A stretch of DNA of 64,000 nt, from NCBI GenBank assembly GCA_019400425.1, contig JAFREE010000001.1, forward strand, positions 62,001 to 126,000, in the 5' to 3' direction. The position numbers and the translations under genes are program-made. Of this stretch, positions 1-10,951 are shown piece by piece. This DNA comes from Hymenochaete sp. R1. Taxonomy: Eukaryota; Basidiomycota; Agaricomycetes; Hymenochaetales; Hymenochaetaceae. The notes below the pieces were generated by a model. The model was not told where the DNA came from, did no database searches, and saw nothing but the letters and a program-made list of their open reading frames with translations. Numbering within the stretch: position 1 is the first letter of the stretch; each line of letters starts with the position of its first letter.

Positions 1-765
1 ATCACGGAATCGTCCAGCAAACGGAAGTCGGTCACTGAGCCTGACACTCTCAAAACTCATCCTGGGCGTCCATGTCTAGAGAAAAAACATTAGTCCAGAT
101 ATCAATCGTCAGTAAAGTCTCTACTTACCTCCCACCATCTTCTCCCGTTCGACCAAGGCGAATTGACATCTATACCCGCCTTTTCCATCTTGCCCTTGAT
201 ACCTGCTCCTAGCAGAAGCCCAAAGACAGTGAGTAAGAACAGTGTCACGATGAGCTGATCCCGAGGAGAATCTCGTTCTGTTCCGGGACAAGCATATTAG
301 TCCAAACAAGCTGGTTCGATCATAGGAAGAAACGTACGGAAACAGCGAGCCTCGACATCACCCTCTTTCCCTGTGGCAATATCTGGATCGGCGTCTCCTA
401 GCGTTGCGCCGTGGCAGATAGGTAGATTTTGATTGAGACAGTACTGTCGTGTACACGATAGACAAGGCTTATTGGGGTTGTCCGGGTTCGTAAGGGTGAG
501 AGTGGTGGAGTTTGCTCCGAAGCAAATGCCTAATAATATGAGAATCATAAGTCTTCAGGATTTCTTCGTATCGACGCTCGTAAGATGTACCGTACATTTA
601 CAATACGATGCGGCATCCCATTTGGATTTGAGTAATGCTTGGGTAGGTGTCTATAAGGTGTCAGCGATGCTGAACAACGAAAGGGTCTGAGGCACGCACC
701 ACATTCAATAGTACCGTTAGAAACACGAAGACGGTCGCAACTCCTGTGAACAGCTTGCCGTGCAT
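1..765 (-). CDS. Cys-rich two-span membrane protein, fungal, unnamed (3' end cut off)
   Basis: I do not recognise a named family. Five exons read in one frame: 700-765, 602-650, 338-529, 129-277 and 1-75, with GT-AG introns of 45-72 bp; the frame is still open at the window edge, so the C terminus is missing. The first in-frame ATG (765) starts a hydrophobic segment (residues about 5-22) that could be a signal anchor. It is followed by a loop rich in cysteine (CIC, CLSC, YC, PIC, ARC), then a second hydrophobic span (motif LIVTLFLLTVFGLLLG) and a basic tail. The spacing suggests a loop in the ER lumen or outside the cell, held by disulfides, between two membrane spans. It is divergent from ARP1 with only 163 bp between starts. 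The gene structure is well supported by frame continuity; the function is unknown. Confidence 0.6.
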
Positions 766-928
766 AGCTTGATGGTGGGATGCTCCAGGAAAGGTGGGCG
801 CATCCTGAATCTGAGCTGAACGGCCAGCAGCGATCGTCGACGCGTCGAACAAACGCGTCTCCTCTGTCGGTCGCTACCAACACGATCTCTACGCCCACGC
901 TCCTTCAATCCCTTCGGAGCACGCATAA

Positions 929-2387
929 ATGTCAGGAGAATTCGACGATGTTCTTACGAATCAACCTGTAGTCATAGACAATGTCTGTTAACCATCCATT
1001 TTTTGGGGGGAATCTTGTGCTCAACGATCGTATAGGGTTCCGGTACAATAAAAGCAGGGTTTGCTGGTCAAGACCATCCAAAATGTTTTTTCCCGTCATT
1101 GTAAGCATGACTACCATGTTATACCGTAGCAGGGTGCTGACCCATTAGCAAAGTGTCGGCCGGCCAAAACACGTCCGTGTTATGGCAGGCGCACTCGAGG
1201 GCGAAACCTTTATTGGACGGAAAGCACAGGAGTTCCGAGGGTTACTCAAGATCAAATACCCCATGGAACATGGCATCGTAACAGATTGGGATGATATGGA
1301 ACGGATATGGAATTGGGTATACACGGAAGAACTCGGTACGCTGAGCGAAGAGGTATGCATCTGCAGTCATAGAATCAGTTTGATACGCTGCTTAACATGC
1401 GATAGCATCCTGTGCTATTAACGGAGGCGCCTTTGAACCCACGGAGCAATCGAGACATTGCGGCTCAAATATTCTTTGATACATTCAACGTTCCCGCATT
1501 ATTCACATCGGTCCAGGCCGTACTATCATTGTGAGTAAAAAGAAGTAAGCCTTGCTAGCTGAAGTCTCAACCACCCAACAGATATTCATCAGGTCGGACA
1601 ACTGGCATTGTTCTGGATTCTGGAGATGGCGTTACGCACGCGGTCCCTGTATATGAAGGGTTTTCGATGCCAGCCGCCATCCGGCGGGTCGATGTCGCAG
1701 GTAGGGACGTGACAGACCATCTCCAACTCCTTCTTCGGAAAGCTGGGCATCATCTACATACATCAGCCGAACGAGAGGTCGTGCGCACCATCAAAGAACG
1801 GTGCTGCTACGTTGCTGCTAACCCTGCGAAAGAAGAGAAGGATGCGGCTGGAAGGATGGAAGAGTTCCGTTTACCGGACGGGAATGCAGTTCAGCTTGGG
1901 GCTGAGCGGTTCCGCGCCCCCGAAATCTTATTCAACCCAGAACTTGTCGGATTGGAGTATGCTGGCGTCCACCAAGTGGTAGTGGACTCGATTAGTCGGG
2001 TAGATATGGATTTAAGGAAGAGTTTGTTTTCGAACATCGTGCTGAGCGGTGGCAGCACTCTGTGCAAAGGTGATATATCTATCCGCGCGCTCGACCATCG
2101 TTTTAACACTTTTTTGATGACTAGGTTACGGTGACCGCCTTCTAAACGAAGTGAAGAGGCTTTCGGTGAAAGACACCAAAATCAAAATCTACGCGCCACC
2201 CGAGCGTAAATATTCTACTTGGATAGGCGGATCCATTTTGGCTGGTCTTAATACTTTCAAAAAGGTTCGTGAAAGAAAACTAGCGAAAAGCGCTTTTGAC
2301 TGATGTGTTGTTTGTCCGTAGATGTGGGTATCGGCAGAGGAATATCAGGAAGATCCGGAGATTATTCACAAGAAGGCTGGGTTTTGA
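929..2387 (+). CDS. ARP1: Actin-related protein 1 (centractin), dynactin subunit
   Basis: This is the actin-like filament subunit of dynactin, the activator of cytoplasmic dynein. The gene has seven exons. The protein opens with a short leader and the actin nucleotide loop (PVVIDNGSG), then [40 protein letters not shown], the second phosphate loop [40 protein letters not shown] and [10 protein letters not shown], ending in KKAGF. The RVMAGALEG motif and the KAGF-type tail separate Arp1 from conventional actin. I took the start at 929 because it opens the frame leading into the first intron (after codon IDN), giving an N terminus of the usual length. Total length is close to the family norm of about 375 residues. 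In filamentous fungi it serves nuclear migration and hyphal transport. Identification is very secure; the exact borders of the small early exons are inferred from homology. Confidence 0.95.
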
Positions 2388-2634
2388 CATTCATGTTTAG
2401 GGTCTTTCATGCATTGTTCATAGTATTCTCTTTCTAATACCCTTAGGACCACTGTAGCAGCTAGTGTCACTAATACCACAGCTTTCTCTCACGCGACAGT
2501 CACCTTTAGAGCTTTCCGTACAAAGGCATGGCGCATGAGTATATTTTGCAACGTACAGTGTGCATACACAGGGAGACAAAAGGCATTTTGAGGCATACAC
2601 GAATATCGAAAGCAAAGGTAAAAGAATGGATCCT

Positions 2635-3349
2635 TTACCGGTACCTGCGGAGCTTGAGAGTGTTGTGCTTCCGCCAGGTAGCCCGGGCAGGGGTGTGGTT
2701 GTAACGGTGTCCCTTTCCAAGACCGCGGTTCTATCATTAACGAAGTAAGACAATGCGTTTGCATATACCAAACAAAAGTGTCCAACCTGTTTGCCGATGC
2801 TGGTGAGACCACGAGCTTCGCGGTGCTTGTGTACGGGTTTCGTGATCCAGTTGATCCTGGGATCGCGACGGACCTAAATGGAATGTTAAGTCAAAGTTCG
2901 TTCATCAACAAAAAGGAGGTACAGACGGCCTTATGGTTCGGGTCCACAAGAATGACCTCATAGTATTTATAGACTCCATCTTGGTTGATCCAGTACGAGC
3001 TCAGTACACGCAGGTTTCCACATCGCCGTCCAACACGCTCTTCTGCCGTCGATCGAAGGCCACGCTGGAACTTGAGATGGTTGACACCTTGACGCACGGG
3101 CTTGCCAAAGGTAGCACCCTTTGGGACGGGCTTCTTGCGATTACCACGACGTACACGAACACGATAAATCACGTAGCCTTGTTTGGCTTTGTATCCGAGG
3201 CGGCGAGCCTTGTCGGGACGAGAAGGTCGAGTCGCACGGTGAATAACATTGAGTTGACGGTACTCCCAGCAACGGACACGAAGGAGGAAACGGAGGACGT
3301 CCGACTGCTTTTTCTTGTAGAGCTCTCCAATGTACTTGTACGCACCCAT
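2635..3349 (-). CDS. RPL15: 60S ribosomal protein eL15
   Basis: This is a core protein of the large ribosomal subunit. Three exons (2927-3349, 2787-2873, 2635-2730) encode 201 residues, the normal family length. Diagnostic stretches are [18 protein letters not shown] at the start, [40 protein letters not shown], a third-exon start [10 protein letters not shown], and the C terminus LRRYR. The ATG at 3349 lies directly after a strong splice acceptor (cattgcag), and a good donor sits at 3496, so the 5' UTR probably carries a 147-bp intron (3350-3496), which is common in fungal ribosomal protein genes. A TATA-like stretch (ctatatagc) lies near 3580 upstream. It is convergent with ARP1, with about 250 bp between stop codons. 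Confidence 0.97.
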
Positions 3350-3737
3350 CTGCAATGACCTAAATTTGAGCTCGAATGACTCAATCGATTCGTTCTAAAT
3401 TTCACCTTGGTAAGTCGACGGAAAAGCGTAAGTCTACAAAGAGTCAAATACATAGTCTCAGCCATTGGTTCGTCAACAATATTTTGAATAACAAACCTTG
3501 GTCTTGAGGATGTCGTTGGCTGCCGCGGTTTCTTCACCAATACTATACTTTTGCCTACGCGCTAAATCGAAAGCGGAAAGTGCTATATAGTTACAAAACA
3601 AGTAATAAAAGCTCACGATTGTGTGACAAAAAACAATCACGTGAATTACTGCGGTCTTGTCACATGAAAAGTAACGGATGACGTCCTAGGTTTCGTTCTA
3701 CTTCAGCTTTCGTAAAGCTACTTGATTTACGCCATCT
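3350..3737. promoter_or_regulatory. Divergent promoter and 5' UTR region between RPL15 and the Tic20-like gene
   Basis: This gap has no coding frame. On the minus strand 3350-3496 reads as a probable 5' UTR intron of RPL15, followed by about 60 bases of leader and a TATA-like element (ctatatagc) near 3580. The rest, about 150 bases, must serve as promoter for both divergent genes. A cAMP-response-like core (gatgacgtc) occurs at about 3677; whether it is used is unknown. Confidence 0.4.
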
Positions 3738-4562
3738 ATGTCTACTGGCAATACCAGCTTCGCGAGCACGTTCGCACCCTATGTGCGTAGAGTCGTTTGT
3801 TTGAATACTTTGGATATAACAATGCACCTAACTGATTGGATTGGTAGACCCCACCGCCCGACGATCCCTCGCGCAACGCGTCGGCTTCTTCGTCTCAGGC
3901 GCCGCAAGCACATACTCGAGCCTGGTTTCCGGCTCAGACCGAATCCCCTTCGTATCAATCGGGTGGACTACCGTCTTTAGGGAACTCCTATGGAAATGAT
4001 ATACCCACAGGAGGTAGCAATCAAGCCGAAGCCGAAGGACCTTCCAATCAATGGGAATCACGTTTTAGCATGAGGGTGGATGCCTTGTCTGTATTTGCAT
4101 ATCTTCTCGGACCAATATCAGGTGAGCTTTGTACGTGCTGTGTCGATTGCGTGGAATTGACGTGTCCTATCAGCATTACTATGTTTAATACTAGAAACTC
4201 ATAACGATTATGTCCGATTCCATGGTAAGACATTGACCAAAATATCCGTAACTTTATAAGCGCTGACGCTGATTTGCTCGTCTAGCGTATCAATCTGCAC
4301 TCGTGACCACTCCCCCGATTCTCCTAAGGATCTTTTTCTCACTTGTCAACTTTCCGTCCTTTTTAAAGACCCTCCTTACCATCTATATAGTCCTCATCAT
4401 ACTATTTATGGCGTAAGTGCTACGCAGTGCAGACGCATGAATGACTGATCTGATATCTTTTGTAGCTTTCAGGCGTACATTGGTGCAGCTCGGAACAACT
4501 TATCGCGATTTTACTTTCCTAGAGTCGGCCAATACGCTGAGCAATGGGTATCGGAGGAATGA
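3738..4562 (+). CDS. Tic20-like / DUF4870 small membrane protein
   Basis: A small fungal integral membrane protein of the Tic20-like (DUF4870, formerly UPF0132) family; its molecular role is not established in fungi. The five exons join in frame with introns of 51-62 bp. The N-terminal half is low-complexity and rich in Ser, Pro and Gln. The family core starts at FSMRVDALSVFAYLLGP (first span), continues with ICLILETH-type sequence and the hallmark NDYVRFHAYQSAL, then two hydrophobic spans (LLRIFFSLVNF and LTIYIVLIILFMAFQAYIGA) and ends in RVGQYAEQWVSEE. The NDYVRFHAYQS block is the best evidence. It is divergent from RPL15 and upstream of RPS24 on the same strand. Confidence 0.85.
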
Positions 4563-4833
4563 ATCTTGCTCGCGATTTATTTATTGTTTCGTTATTTTGC
4601 ATTCACATCAATTTGCTGTCTGTACCAAAGGGACCGTTAATCTACCACTGTGATACTTTAAGGAGACAACCGCGTTTGAGACGACCTGAAGTTCGAAAAG
4701 CGAAGCGATAGCCTCGGCGTCTTGTTTTCCGTTCACTGCGCTGTAAATGTCTCACGATATTTTATGAATAAAACCCTGTGCTATTGCACATCAAAGGCCA
4801 AATAGGAAGAATACAAGTAATTCACGAAGGAGC

Positions 4834-5405
4834 ATGGCCGGTAAGTTTTGGCAACGACATTCCATAGCCGCAGTAATAATCGGCCTTCACATTCAAGTTG
4901 TAGGGATTGAGCGACAGAACGAGTTAGTGAATTATGGAAAAGTAGATCTGTTGTTGTCTGTGAGGGTCGACAGAGTTGAACCGAAAAGAAAATAGCATCT
5001 TTAGATATGGAGATCAACTCAGGAAGGAGAGGCAAACCAGAGGTAACGAAGACGAAGACGAGCTCCATTCGATCGGCGCAAGCGACGGAATGCGTGAGTA
5101 ATTAGCTCTTTATTTAGAAGTTAAAACTACACAACCTTTGTTTCTACGCACGCGTGCCAGGGTCTGGCGAGAAAGCGCCTGCGACGACCTCAAGTTCAAA
5201 ATCGGAAGACAAGGGTGCTACTCGACGCATTTACGACAATTGGCTGAGTGTGCACGCTGAATCTACTCTCAATCAACCCGCCTTAAAATCATGGTGGGTT
5301 TTTGCTTGTGTATCTAGAAGGAGAAGTGCTAATGAAATGCTCCCTTATAGGATCCTAGTTCGCCAATTACCTTGCGTACCCGCAAGTTCATCACGAACAG
5401 GCTGC
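4834..5405 (+). other. Possible small gene or upstream frame overlapping the eS24 start
   Basis: In the 728-bp gap between the Tic20-like gene and RPS24, one plus-strand frame looks coding but has no clear product. From about 4969 it reads as a charged segment (RYGDQLRKERQT, GNEDEDELHS), crosses a standard GT-AG intron (gtgagt near 5093 to gccag at 5160) with frame kept, and goes on through KAPATTSSSKSEDK and RRIYDNWLSV into the RPS24 leader, closing at 5405 in a different frame from eS24. A start at ATG 4834 followed by a long first intron (about 125-135 bp) would fit but is weak. It may be a small unknown gene, an upstream frame in the eS24 mRNA, or chance. The first 270 bases of the gap (4563-4833) hold nothing I can name. 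Confidence 0.25.
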
Positions 5406-5875
5406 TAGCCCGACGTCAAATGGTTGTCGAGGTTCTCCATCCAGCGCGGCCCAATGTGTCGAAGAGCGAACTGGGCGAGAACCTTGCTAAGATCTACAAG
5501 ACGGACAAGAATCGTGTTGTCTGCTTCGGATTCCGTACGCAGTTTGGTGGTGGACGTAGCACGGGGTTCGCTTTGATTTACGATGATGAGGCGTCGCAAA
5601 AGAAGTTCGAGCCGAGATACCGTTTGGTTCGGGTGCGTAATGTATTTGCTGTGTTAACGCATGTTAAACTCAATACCAATCGCAGTCCGGCCTTGCTGCG
5701 AAAGTCGAGAAGCCCTCACGCAAACTTCGGAAGGAGCGCAAAAACCGTGCGAAGAAGGTATGTTTGCTTTAACATTGATTTTGGCTATCCATTTGCTTAT
5801 GATCGTTTCGTGGTACTATAGTTCCGTGGGACGAAGAAGTCGAAGGCTGCCGAGCCTGCGAAGAAGGGCAAGTAA
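5291..5875 (+). CDS. RPS24: 40S ribosomal protein eS24
   Basis: A small-subunit ribosomal protein needed for early pre-rRNA processing. The first exon is only the ATG codon (5291-5293), a typical arrangement for fungal ribosomal protein genes; exons 2-4 are 5351-5632, 5686-5757 and 5822-5875. They give 136 residues in total, the family size. Signatures are [43 protein letters not shown] sequence (here [20 protein letters not shown]), [11 protein letters not shown], and the lysine-rich C terminus [17 protein letters not shown]. It lies head to tail after the Tic20-like gene, about 730 bp downstream. Confidence 0.97.
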
Positions 5876-6425
5876 ATTGTTCGCTCCCTCATTTATCGCT
5901 GGTGTCGAAAAAGAGAAAAGAGATTGGCAATGGGGTTGGTCAACTTTGTGGAAGAGCTGCGCCAAAATTGTGTATTCTTCCTCGTTTTCATTTCTCTCGA
6001 CTCGACTTCAAAGTCTCCTGTTTAGTGTACCCATTGCCTTCCTCCCGACTGTTGCAAAGTCATCTCCTTTTTCTCTTTTTTTTTATCAGTCACCAGCAGT
6101 TCATGTTATACGCATATGCATCAAACTTATGGCAATCTTATGCAAATACCTGTCTAAGCGCCCAGTGAAGAAGATCGATGAGTAGAATCAAGCGCGTTTG
6201 GAGGAGTTAACGCTAGCAGTGGCGGTGCTAGAAGTTGGAAAAAGGAAAGCGGAGCGTTCGCCTCGTTGCAGCTCAGCTTGCTTGAGCAACTCTCTCCCAC
6301 CCACCCACAACGTGCTCAACGCAGTCGTAGGGTTCATGACCACTTCATCTCTTACTGACTTACTGCAATCTTCTACTTTTACGATCTTACGAGTTTCTCT
6401 TCGCCTGTCGCATTTTCGAACGAGT
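5876..6425. other. Intergenic: eS24 3' UTR and promoter of the GH16 gene
   Basis: No gene is supported here. The first part is T/C-rich 3' UTR of RPS24; the last 150 bases before 6426 are pyrimidine-rich and probably hold the promoter and leader of the glucanase gene. Long open frames that cross this stretch share sequence with eS24 exon 4 in the wrong frame and have no protein-like composition. Confidence 0.5.
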
Positions 6426-8196
6426 ATGGCCTCATGGGTACGAACTTATGCTGTGCTACTTTATGTCGCGGCAGCCCTTCCGGCAATTCCAGGAGGACAG
6501 GCATTGCCGACATTCGAGTCGCTCGTGGATGGAATGAGACTCTCTGTTTCTCGTGGACTCGCAGGCATATCGGGATCTCTAACGAAACGTGCGGACAATT
6601 CGTCGAGTTCGAGTTCCAACTCAAGCGAAACGGATGTCTGGATATTATCAGATACTTATGCCGGACACACCTTTTTCGAGTGAGCTCCATGTGCCAAAAA
6701 ATGCTGAGTTCTTTGAGCTGACGGGGCTATACTGCAGTGGCTGGTCCTTTTTCACTGGGGATGACCCAACCAAGTAAGTTCATGGTGGTTTATGAAGTCA
6801 ATTGAGGAAATTTAAGGAAAGCTCTTCTTCAGTGGTCTCGTTCAGTACGCAGTGATGTCATTCCTCCGAGGAAAAAAGACCTCGCTCATTTTCTGAACAG
6901 ATATGTTGACCGTGATACTGCTTATAATGAAAGTCTGGTATATGTGACGGATAACAACACCGTCATCATGAAAGGAGACGATACTTCCTGGTTGGATAGT
7001 GGTGTGAACAGGAAAAGGTACGCAATTATTCCGTCTTCTACTCTAGATTCATTTATTCCATCTTTTATAGTGTGCGTATTTCGAGTGACAAGTTTTGGAA
7101 TGGGGGTTTATTTCTTTTGGACCTCAACCATGCACCCTTTGGCTGTGGTAGGTTCCTCTCCGTTAACTTATTCTGTTAGAAGTTAGGTATTCAATGTTTG
7201 TGCAAAGGTACTTGGCCAGCATTTTGGGCTTTGAGCTCCACCGCAACTTGGCCATACGTACGTTCCTGTCTTGAATGGATGTTAGCCTGTCATTGACAAG
7301 TATAACAGGGAGGAGAGATTGATATTATCGAAGGTGTACACGATAATGTACACAATCAAGTCGCCTGGCACACTGCTCCTGGATGCAATCTGACGAACAC
7401 GGGCAACTTCACGGGTTCATTAGTTGTAAGTGTTGTTCTCCTTTTTTTTTGCTTGCTTTCTAAAGCAGCAATGAAAAGGGACAAACGGAGTGCAACGGTC
7501 TAATCAATAGCAATTCTGGGTGCGCCATCACGGATTGGAGTCGAGTATCCTATGGCGAAACGTTCGACGCTCAGGGTGGTGGCGTTTATGCCATGCTATG
7601 GGATGAAACTGGCATCGCAGTCTGTACGTTTTATAAGCTCTCCTTTTTTCGCTTTAGCTTCTTATCCTTTTGCCTATTTTCTTAGGGTATTTCTACCGAA
7701 TCTCGATCCCTCAGGATATCGCAGATGGAAATCCGAAGCCAAAGACCTGGACAACGCCTTCAGCATCGCTAGCACCGGACGCGTGTGATCCTTTCCAGTA
7801 TTTCTTTAACCACTCGTTGGTTTTCGGTCAGTCTGCTACAAGCATATTATCCCGTGGAATCACTTAGTGATAAGACGTTTAGACATCACTTTCTGTGGTG
7901 ATTGGGCAGGTAACAGTTATGCTACAACGCCGGGGTGTACTGGGACATGCCAGGAACACCTTCAGAATCCGTATAACTTCGTCGTAAGTACCGGCCTCCC
8001 CTTCCTTTTTTTCAAACTCTTCACTTAAACACACAAATAGAATGCTTCTTGGGATATCAATTCGCTCAAGGTATATCAGAAGGAGACGCTAAACGGACGA
8101 GTTACGAGCGACGCTTCTAAGCCAAAGCAGTCTGCGACTGCCCTCGTTGGATTTAGCATCGCCGCTATGGCGGCGCTTGCAGCGACGTTGATGTGA
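6426..8196 (+). CDS. GH16 endo-beta-1,3(4)-glucanase, secreted, possibly GPI-anchored
   Basis: A glycoside hydrolase of family 16 acting on beta-1,3/1,4 or beta-1,3/1,6-glucan, at the cell wall or outside the cell. Eleven exons join in frame. Residues 1-25 are a signal peptide, followed by a Ser-rich linker with a KR site. The catalytic domain starts at DTYAGHTFFD and carries the retaining-enzyme motif GEIDIIEG at residues 184-191, where Glu185 is the expected nucleophile and Glu190 the acid/base. Other family blocks are NQVAWHT, SGCAITDW, SYGETFDAQGGGVYAMLWD and DITFCGDWAGN. The C terminus has a Ser/Ala stretch and a hydrophobic tail (VGFSIAAMAALAATLM), which suggests a GPI-anchor signal. 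Exon 3 is only 12 nt (6833-6844, encoding part of NGLVQ) and is required to keep the frame and the family alignment. Its nearest relatives are probably basidiomycete laminarinase-like enzymes. Confidence 0.93.
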
Positions 8197-8737
8197 GGAT
8201 AGACTGCCTGCGACAGAAGGAATCAAGGAAGGACATTATCTCGTTTAGCCTGGATGCGACACCAAGGAACCATACCACATTGTTTATCCACCACTGCAAT
8301 ACCATTCTACTGCCGTCGCGTACCTTCGTGCACTCACTACGCATTCGTATTTTCTAACGATGGACATACACATAGGGATTTTTTTATATATGAAGAAAGC
8401 CACGTTAACTTGACGATCGCAGCCTTAAAAGCACCGTTTTCTTCACATGCAACCTCCGCATGTCTATGAAATGCGCATAGATCGGGTTCAGGATCAATCG
8501 AAGACGAATTGTCTAGTGTTTGACAGGTGACCCGAACACTCCTGTGTGCTGGTGTGTGAAGAACTCAAGACCAACGGATACTATTGTACTATTCAGCACT
8601 TCAGATACGGCGGAAGCAAATTTCATACCTACACATTATTGAGGTGACGATGACTCGCCTGTTATAGTTGCCAGCTTGAGTTCTCCTTGTGACACAAAAT
8701 GACCGATTTATGAACACGTAGAACTGCTACCTCTAAA
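8197..8737. other. Intergenic between convergent GH16 and SurE genes
   Basis: This 541-bp stretch separates two convergent stop codons and presumably holds both 3' UTRs. I see no gene, repeat or RNA structure. Confidence 0.5.
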
Positions 8738-10343
8738 TCACAAAGCAAAATGCCGACCGGTCTCCTCGCCGGCCACGACCATCCGCTCCGGCTCAGCAAA
8801 GCAGGCCCTGATGGGCGTCACCTACAACCAAACGACAAATTTGTGACATCACAATCCATTTGGATTAGTAGATAAGAACGACTCACGCTCGCTATGCCTC
8901 GTTCCACGGCCCAAGCATCCGTGCCCTCAGGCGCTTGGATATCCGGACCGATGAGTCCCGTCATGCTTGGCGCGAACTTGAAGACGAGTTCCGGAGCGGA
9001 GTCGGTGTGAATGGATGTAAGAAAGGGGTACTGAAGTTTATCCTGAGAATGCAATTTTCTCTCTCTCGCTTGTACTTGGGAAGTTGTCTCGTTAGAGCCG
9101 GAAGAGAGCTGCGCATCGGGCCCGCCTGCAGGTGCTTCTCCTTCTTCTTTCACTTCTTTGCCACTGCTGATATCAGCGGTGGTCTGGGTCTGGGTCTGAC
9201 GGACAACGGTATGCGGCTGGAACAGCTGCCCATAGCTGTTCCGCCAAATGGACGTCCACACCACCGGTAGCGACCCTTCCGACTCCCTCAACGCATCCAC
9301 CATCGGGATGTTCACATTGTACAGGTCTACCTCTCCGTCCCTCACGCCATGCGCGTCCTTACCCCAGTCGAGAGTGAGCCGATGGATGATGCGGCAGGCA
9401 AGGTTGTGGGCAGGCTCGAAGAGGTCTGATGGGACGGGCGTTTGGACGGTGCCATAGGAGACGGCGATGGAGCGGACGCGTGAAAGGGAGGAAGAAAGGG
9501 CAGCGCCGATGGTTCCGGATGATAGGACGAAGGCAGCTAAGGAAAGTCACAGAGATTGGTTCCATTTCGGAAGTAGGTCTGATATTAGAAGTCTCCAGAT
9601 TGAATTGCTAAGTGCCCACCAGAAGAGTTGCGTCCAAAGTTAGGACCCGAAATCTGCGTATATTATATGTGTGTGAGGTCGTTGATGCCCGCCTGCGCGT
9701 ACCTATATAAAGGAATGGGGAAGCTCGCTCACCACCATGTCTATCCTATCCTTGTATATGTTATGAAGCGCGATATTAGCACAGGTCGCAGGCGTCTATA
9801 TGCGCATCATCAGCTACAAACGCAATCGCGAGACCGACCTAACGCTTAACACTCACGCCGTCGAGAAGAATCCATTCGCCAAGTTCCCCGTCTTCTGCTC
9901 TGACAGGCCTAGAGATAGCAGTGACTTCCCCATTGCCGGCTTCATGGTTGGAAGATTAGCGTTATAGGGTAGTGAGGGAGGAAATGACCATGCCGCAGAC
10001 CTTGTTTGGGATAGTAATAGTGCCCTTTAGTGATCTCCTTAATCTGATACGCCTTGCCTATCCATGATTTCTGGCTAGACGGTACAACCACCTTAACGTC
10101 CCAGCCTGCAAGAAAGGAGCCTTTCATGTTAGCAAATAGATTGCCTCCATGAGATGCATATACTTCACCCAGGTCTTCTACGAGTCGCTTCGCGAAGCCC
10201 AAGATGTAAGGTGAATCCTTCCCTGGAGGACCATCGTCATTCTATTCGCGATCGCTAAGCTCAGCATGACCTCCTGAAATATTTGAAGCTTGGTTGCGTA
10301 CAGTTAAGAGTACTCGAAGTTTTCTGGACTGAGTCGGCGTCAT
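8738..10343 (-). CDS. SurE-family 5'/3'-nucleotidase (survival protein)
   Basis: A metal-dependent phosphatase of the SurE fold, which removes phosphate from nucleoside monophosphates; fungal relatives include the N-terminal part of yeast Pby1. Exon 1 encodes a basic leader ending RVLLT, which joins to NDDGPP, the SurE metal-binding DD motif (usually TNDDG). Further blocks are KDSPYILGFAKRLVEDLGWDV, VVPSSQKSW, YYYPKQ, GEWILLDGTPATC, NIALHN, ISGPNFGRNSS (Asn metal ligand), VLSSGTIGAAL, RDGEVDLYNVNIPMV and SVTPIRACF. Between exons 3 and 4 and on both sides of the SGPN exon are introns of 80-150 bp, longer than average for this window. An acidic Ser/Gln-rich insert (about 60 residues) sits after WRNSYGQLF. 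There is no tubulin-tyrosine-ligase domain, so this is a stand-alone SurE protein, probably cytosolic. Confidence 0.92.
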
Positions 10344-10951
10344 GGTCAAGAGAGTCTCTGTAGCATTGATCCGATTTCATCTTATCTGAAAGCACACTGT
10401 CGATCACTCCAGCAGTCAAATGCGCAATGCACAACTTGCTTAAATTTGAATCATTTCAGTACTGAACTGTATTGGAACGAGTGGTGTTAGTTCTGGATTT
10501 GCAAGTAGTCCTCGGTTTCAAAGTCCTCCACATGAACCAAAATTTGGGTCCGTCCAAGGTATAAGATGGGAAACGAAGAGAAAAAAACTATTGGAAGGAA
10601 GGTGGTATGCGCAGGAACGGCGAACGAAAAAGCAATAAGTACCAACAGACACGTACACAGCGTACAAAAGTGATGACGGGATCCGGAAATGTCGAAAGGC
10701 AAAAAAACAAGGAGTGTGCGGTCATACTCAATATGCGGAAGATAACAAAGTTCCAATAAAATACACATGCAACGGGAGGTCATGATAATGGTCATAACGA
10801 GAGGTGAGAAGAGAATCCAAGGAAAAGAAAGTCCGATGCGATGCAAGTAAGATGAAATGATTAGCAGTATGCAAAAGAACAGTGTTCCGGTTATTGAAGT
10901 TGAGATGAGGAATGGAACCAAAACGAGTGAGTGTTTGACGATATCTGGGGA
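10344..10951. other. Intergenic: RasGEF 3' UTR and SurE promoter
   Basis: Both flanking genes are on the minus strand. The right part is the 3' UTR of the RasGEF gene and the left part the promoter of the SurE gene. A long hydrophobic open frame exists on the minus strand but has no start context, homology or splice logic, and I do not call it. Confidence 0.45.

Noticed and set aside
5661..6185. 174-codon plus-strand open frame over the end of eS24
   Set aside because: It shares eS24 exons 3-4 in the wrong frame and runs through an intron; composition is not protein-like.
8818..9345. Treating the SurE middle exon as a separate gene starting at a non-ATG codon
   Set aside because: The flanking exons join in frame and complete the SurE family motifs, so it is part of one gene.
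10487..10921. Hydrophobic 144-codon open frame on the minus strand downstream of the RasGEF stop
   Set aside because: It lies in the expected 3' UTR, has no splice logic or family motif, and its hydrophobicity follows from T-rich sequence.
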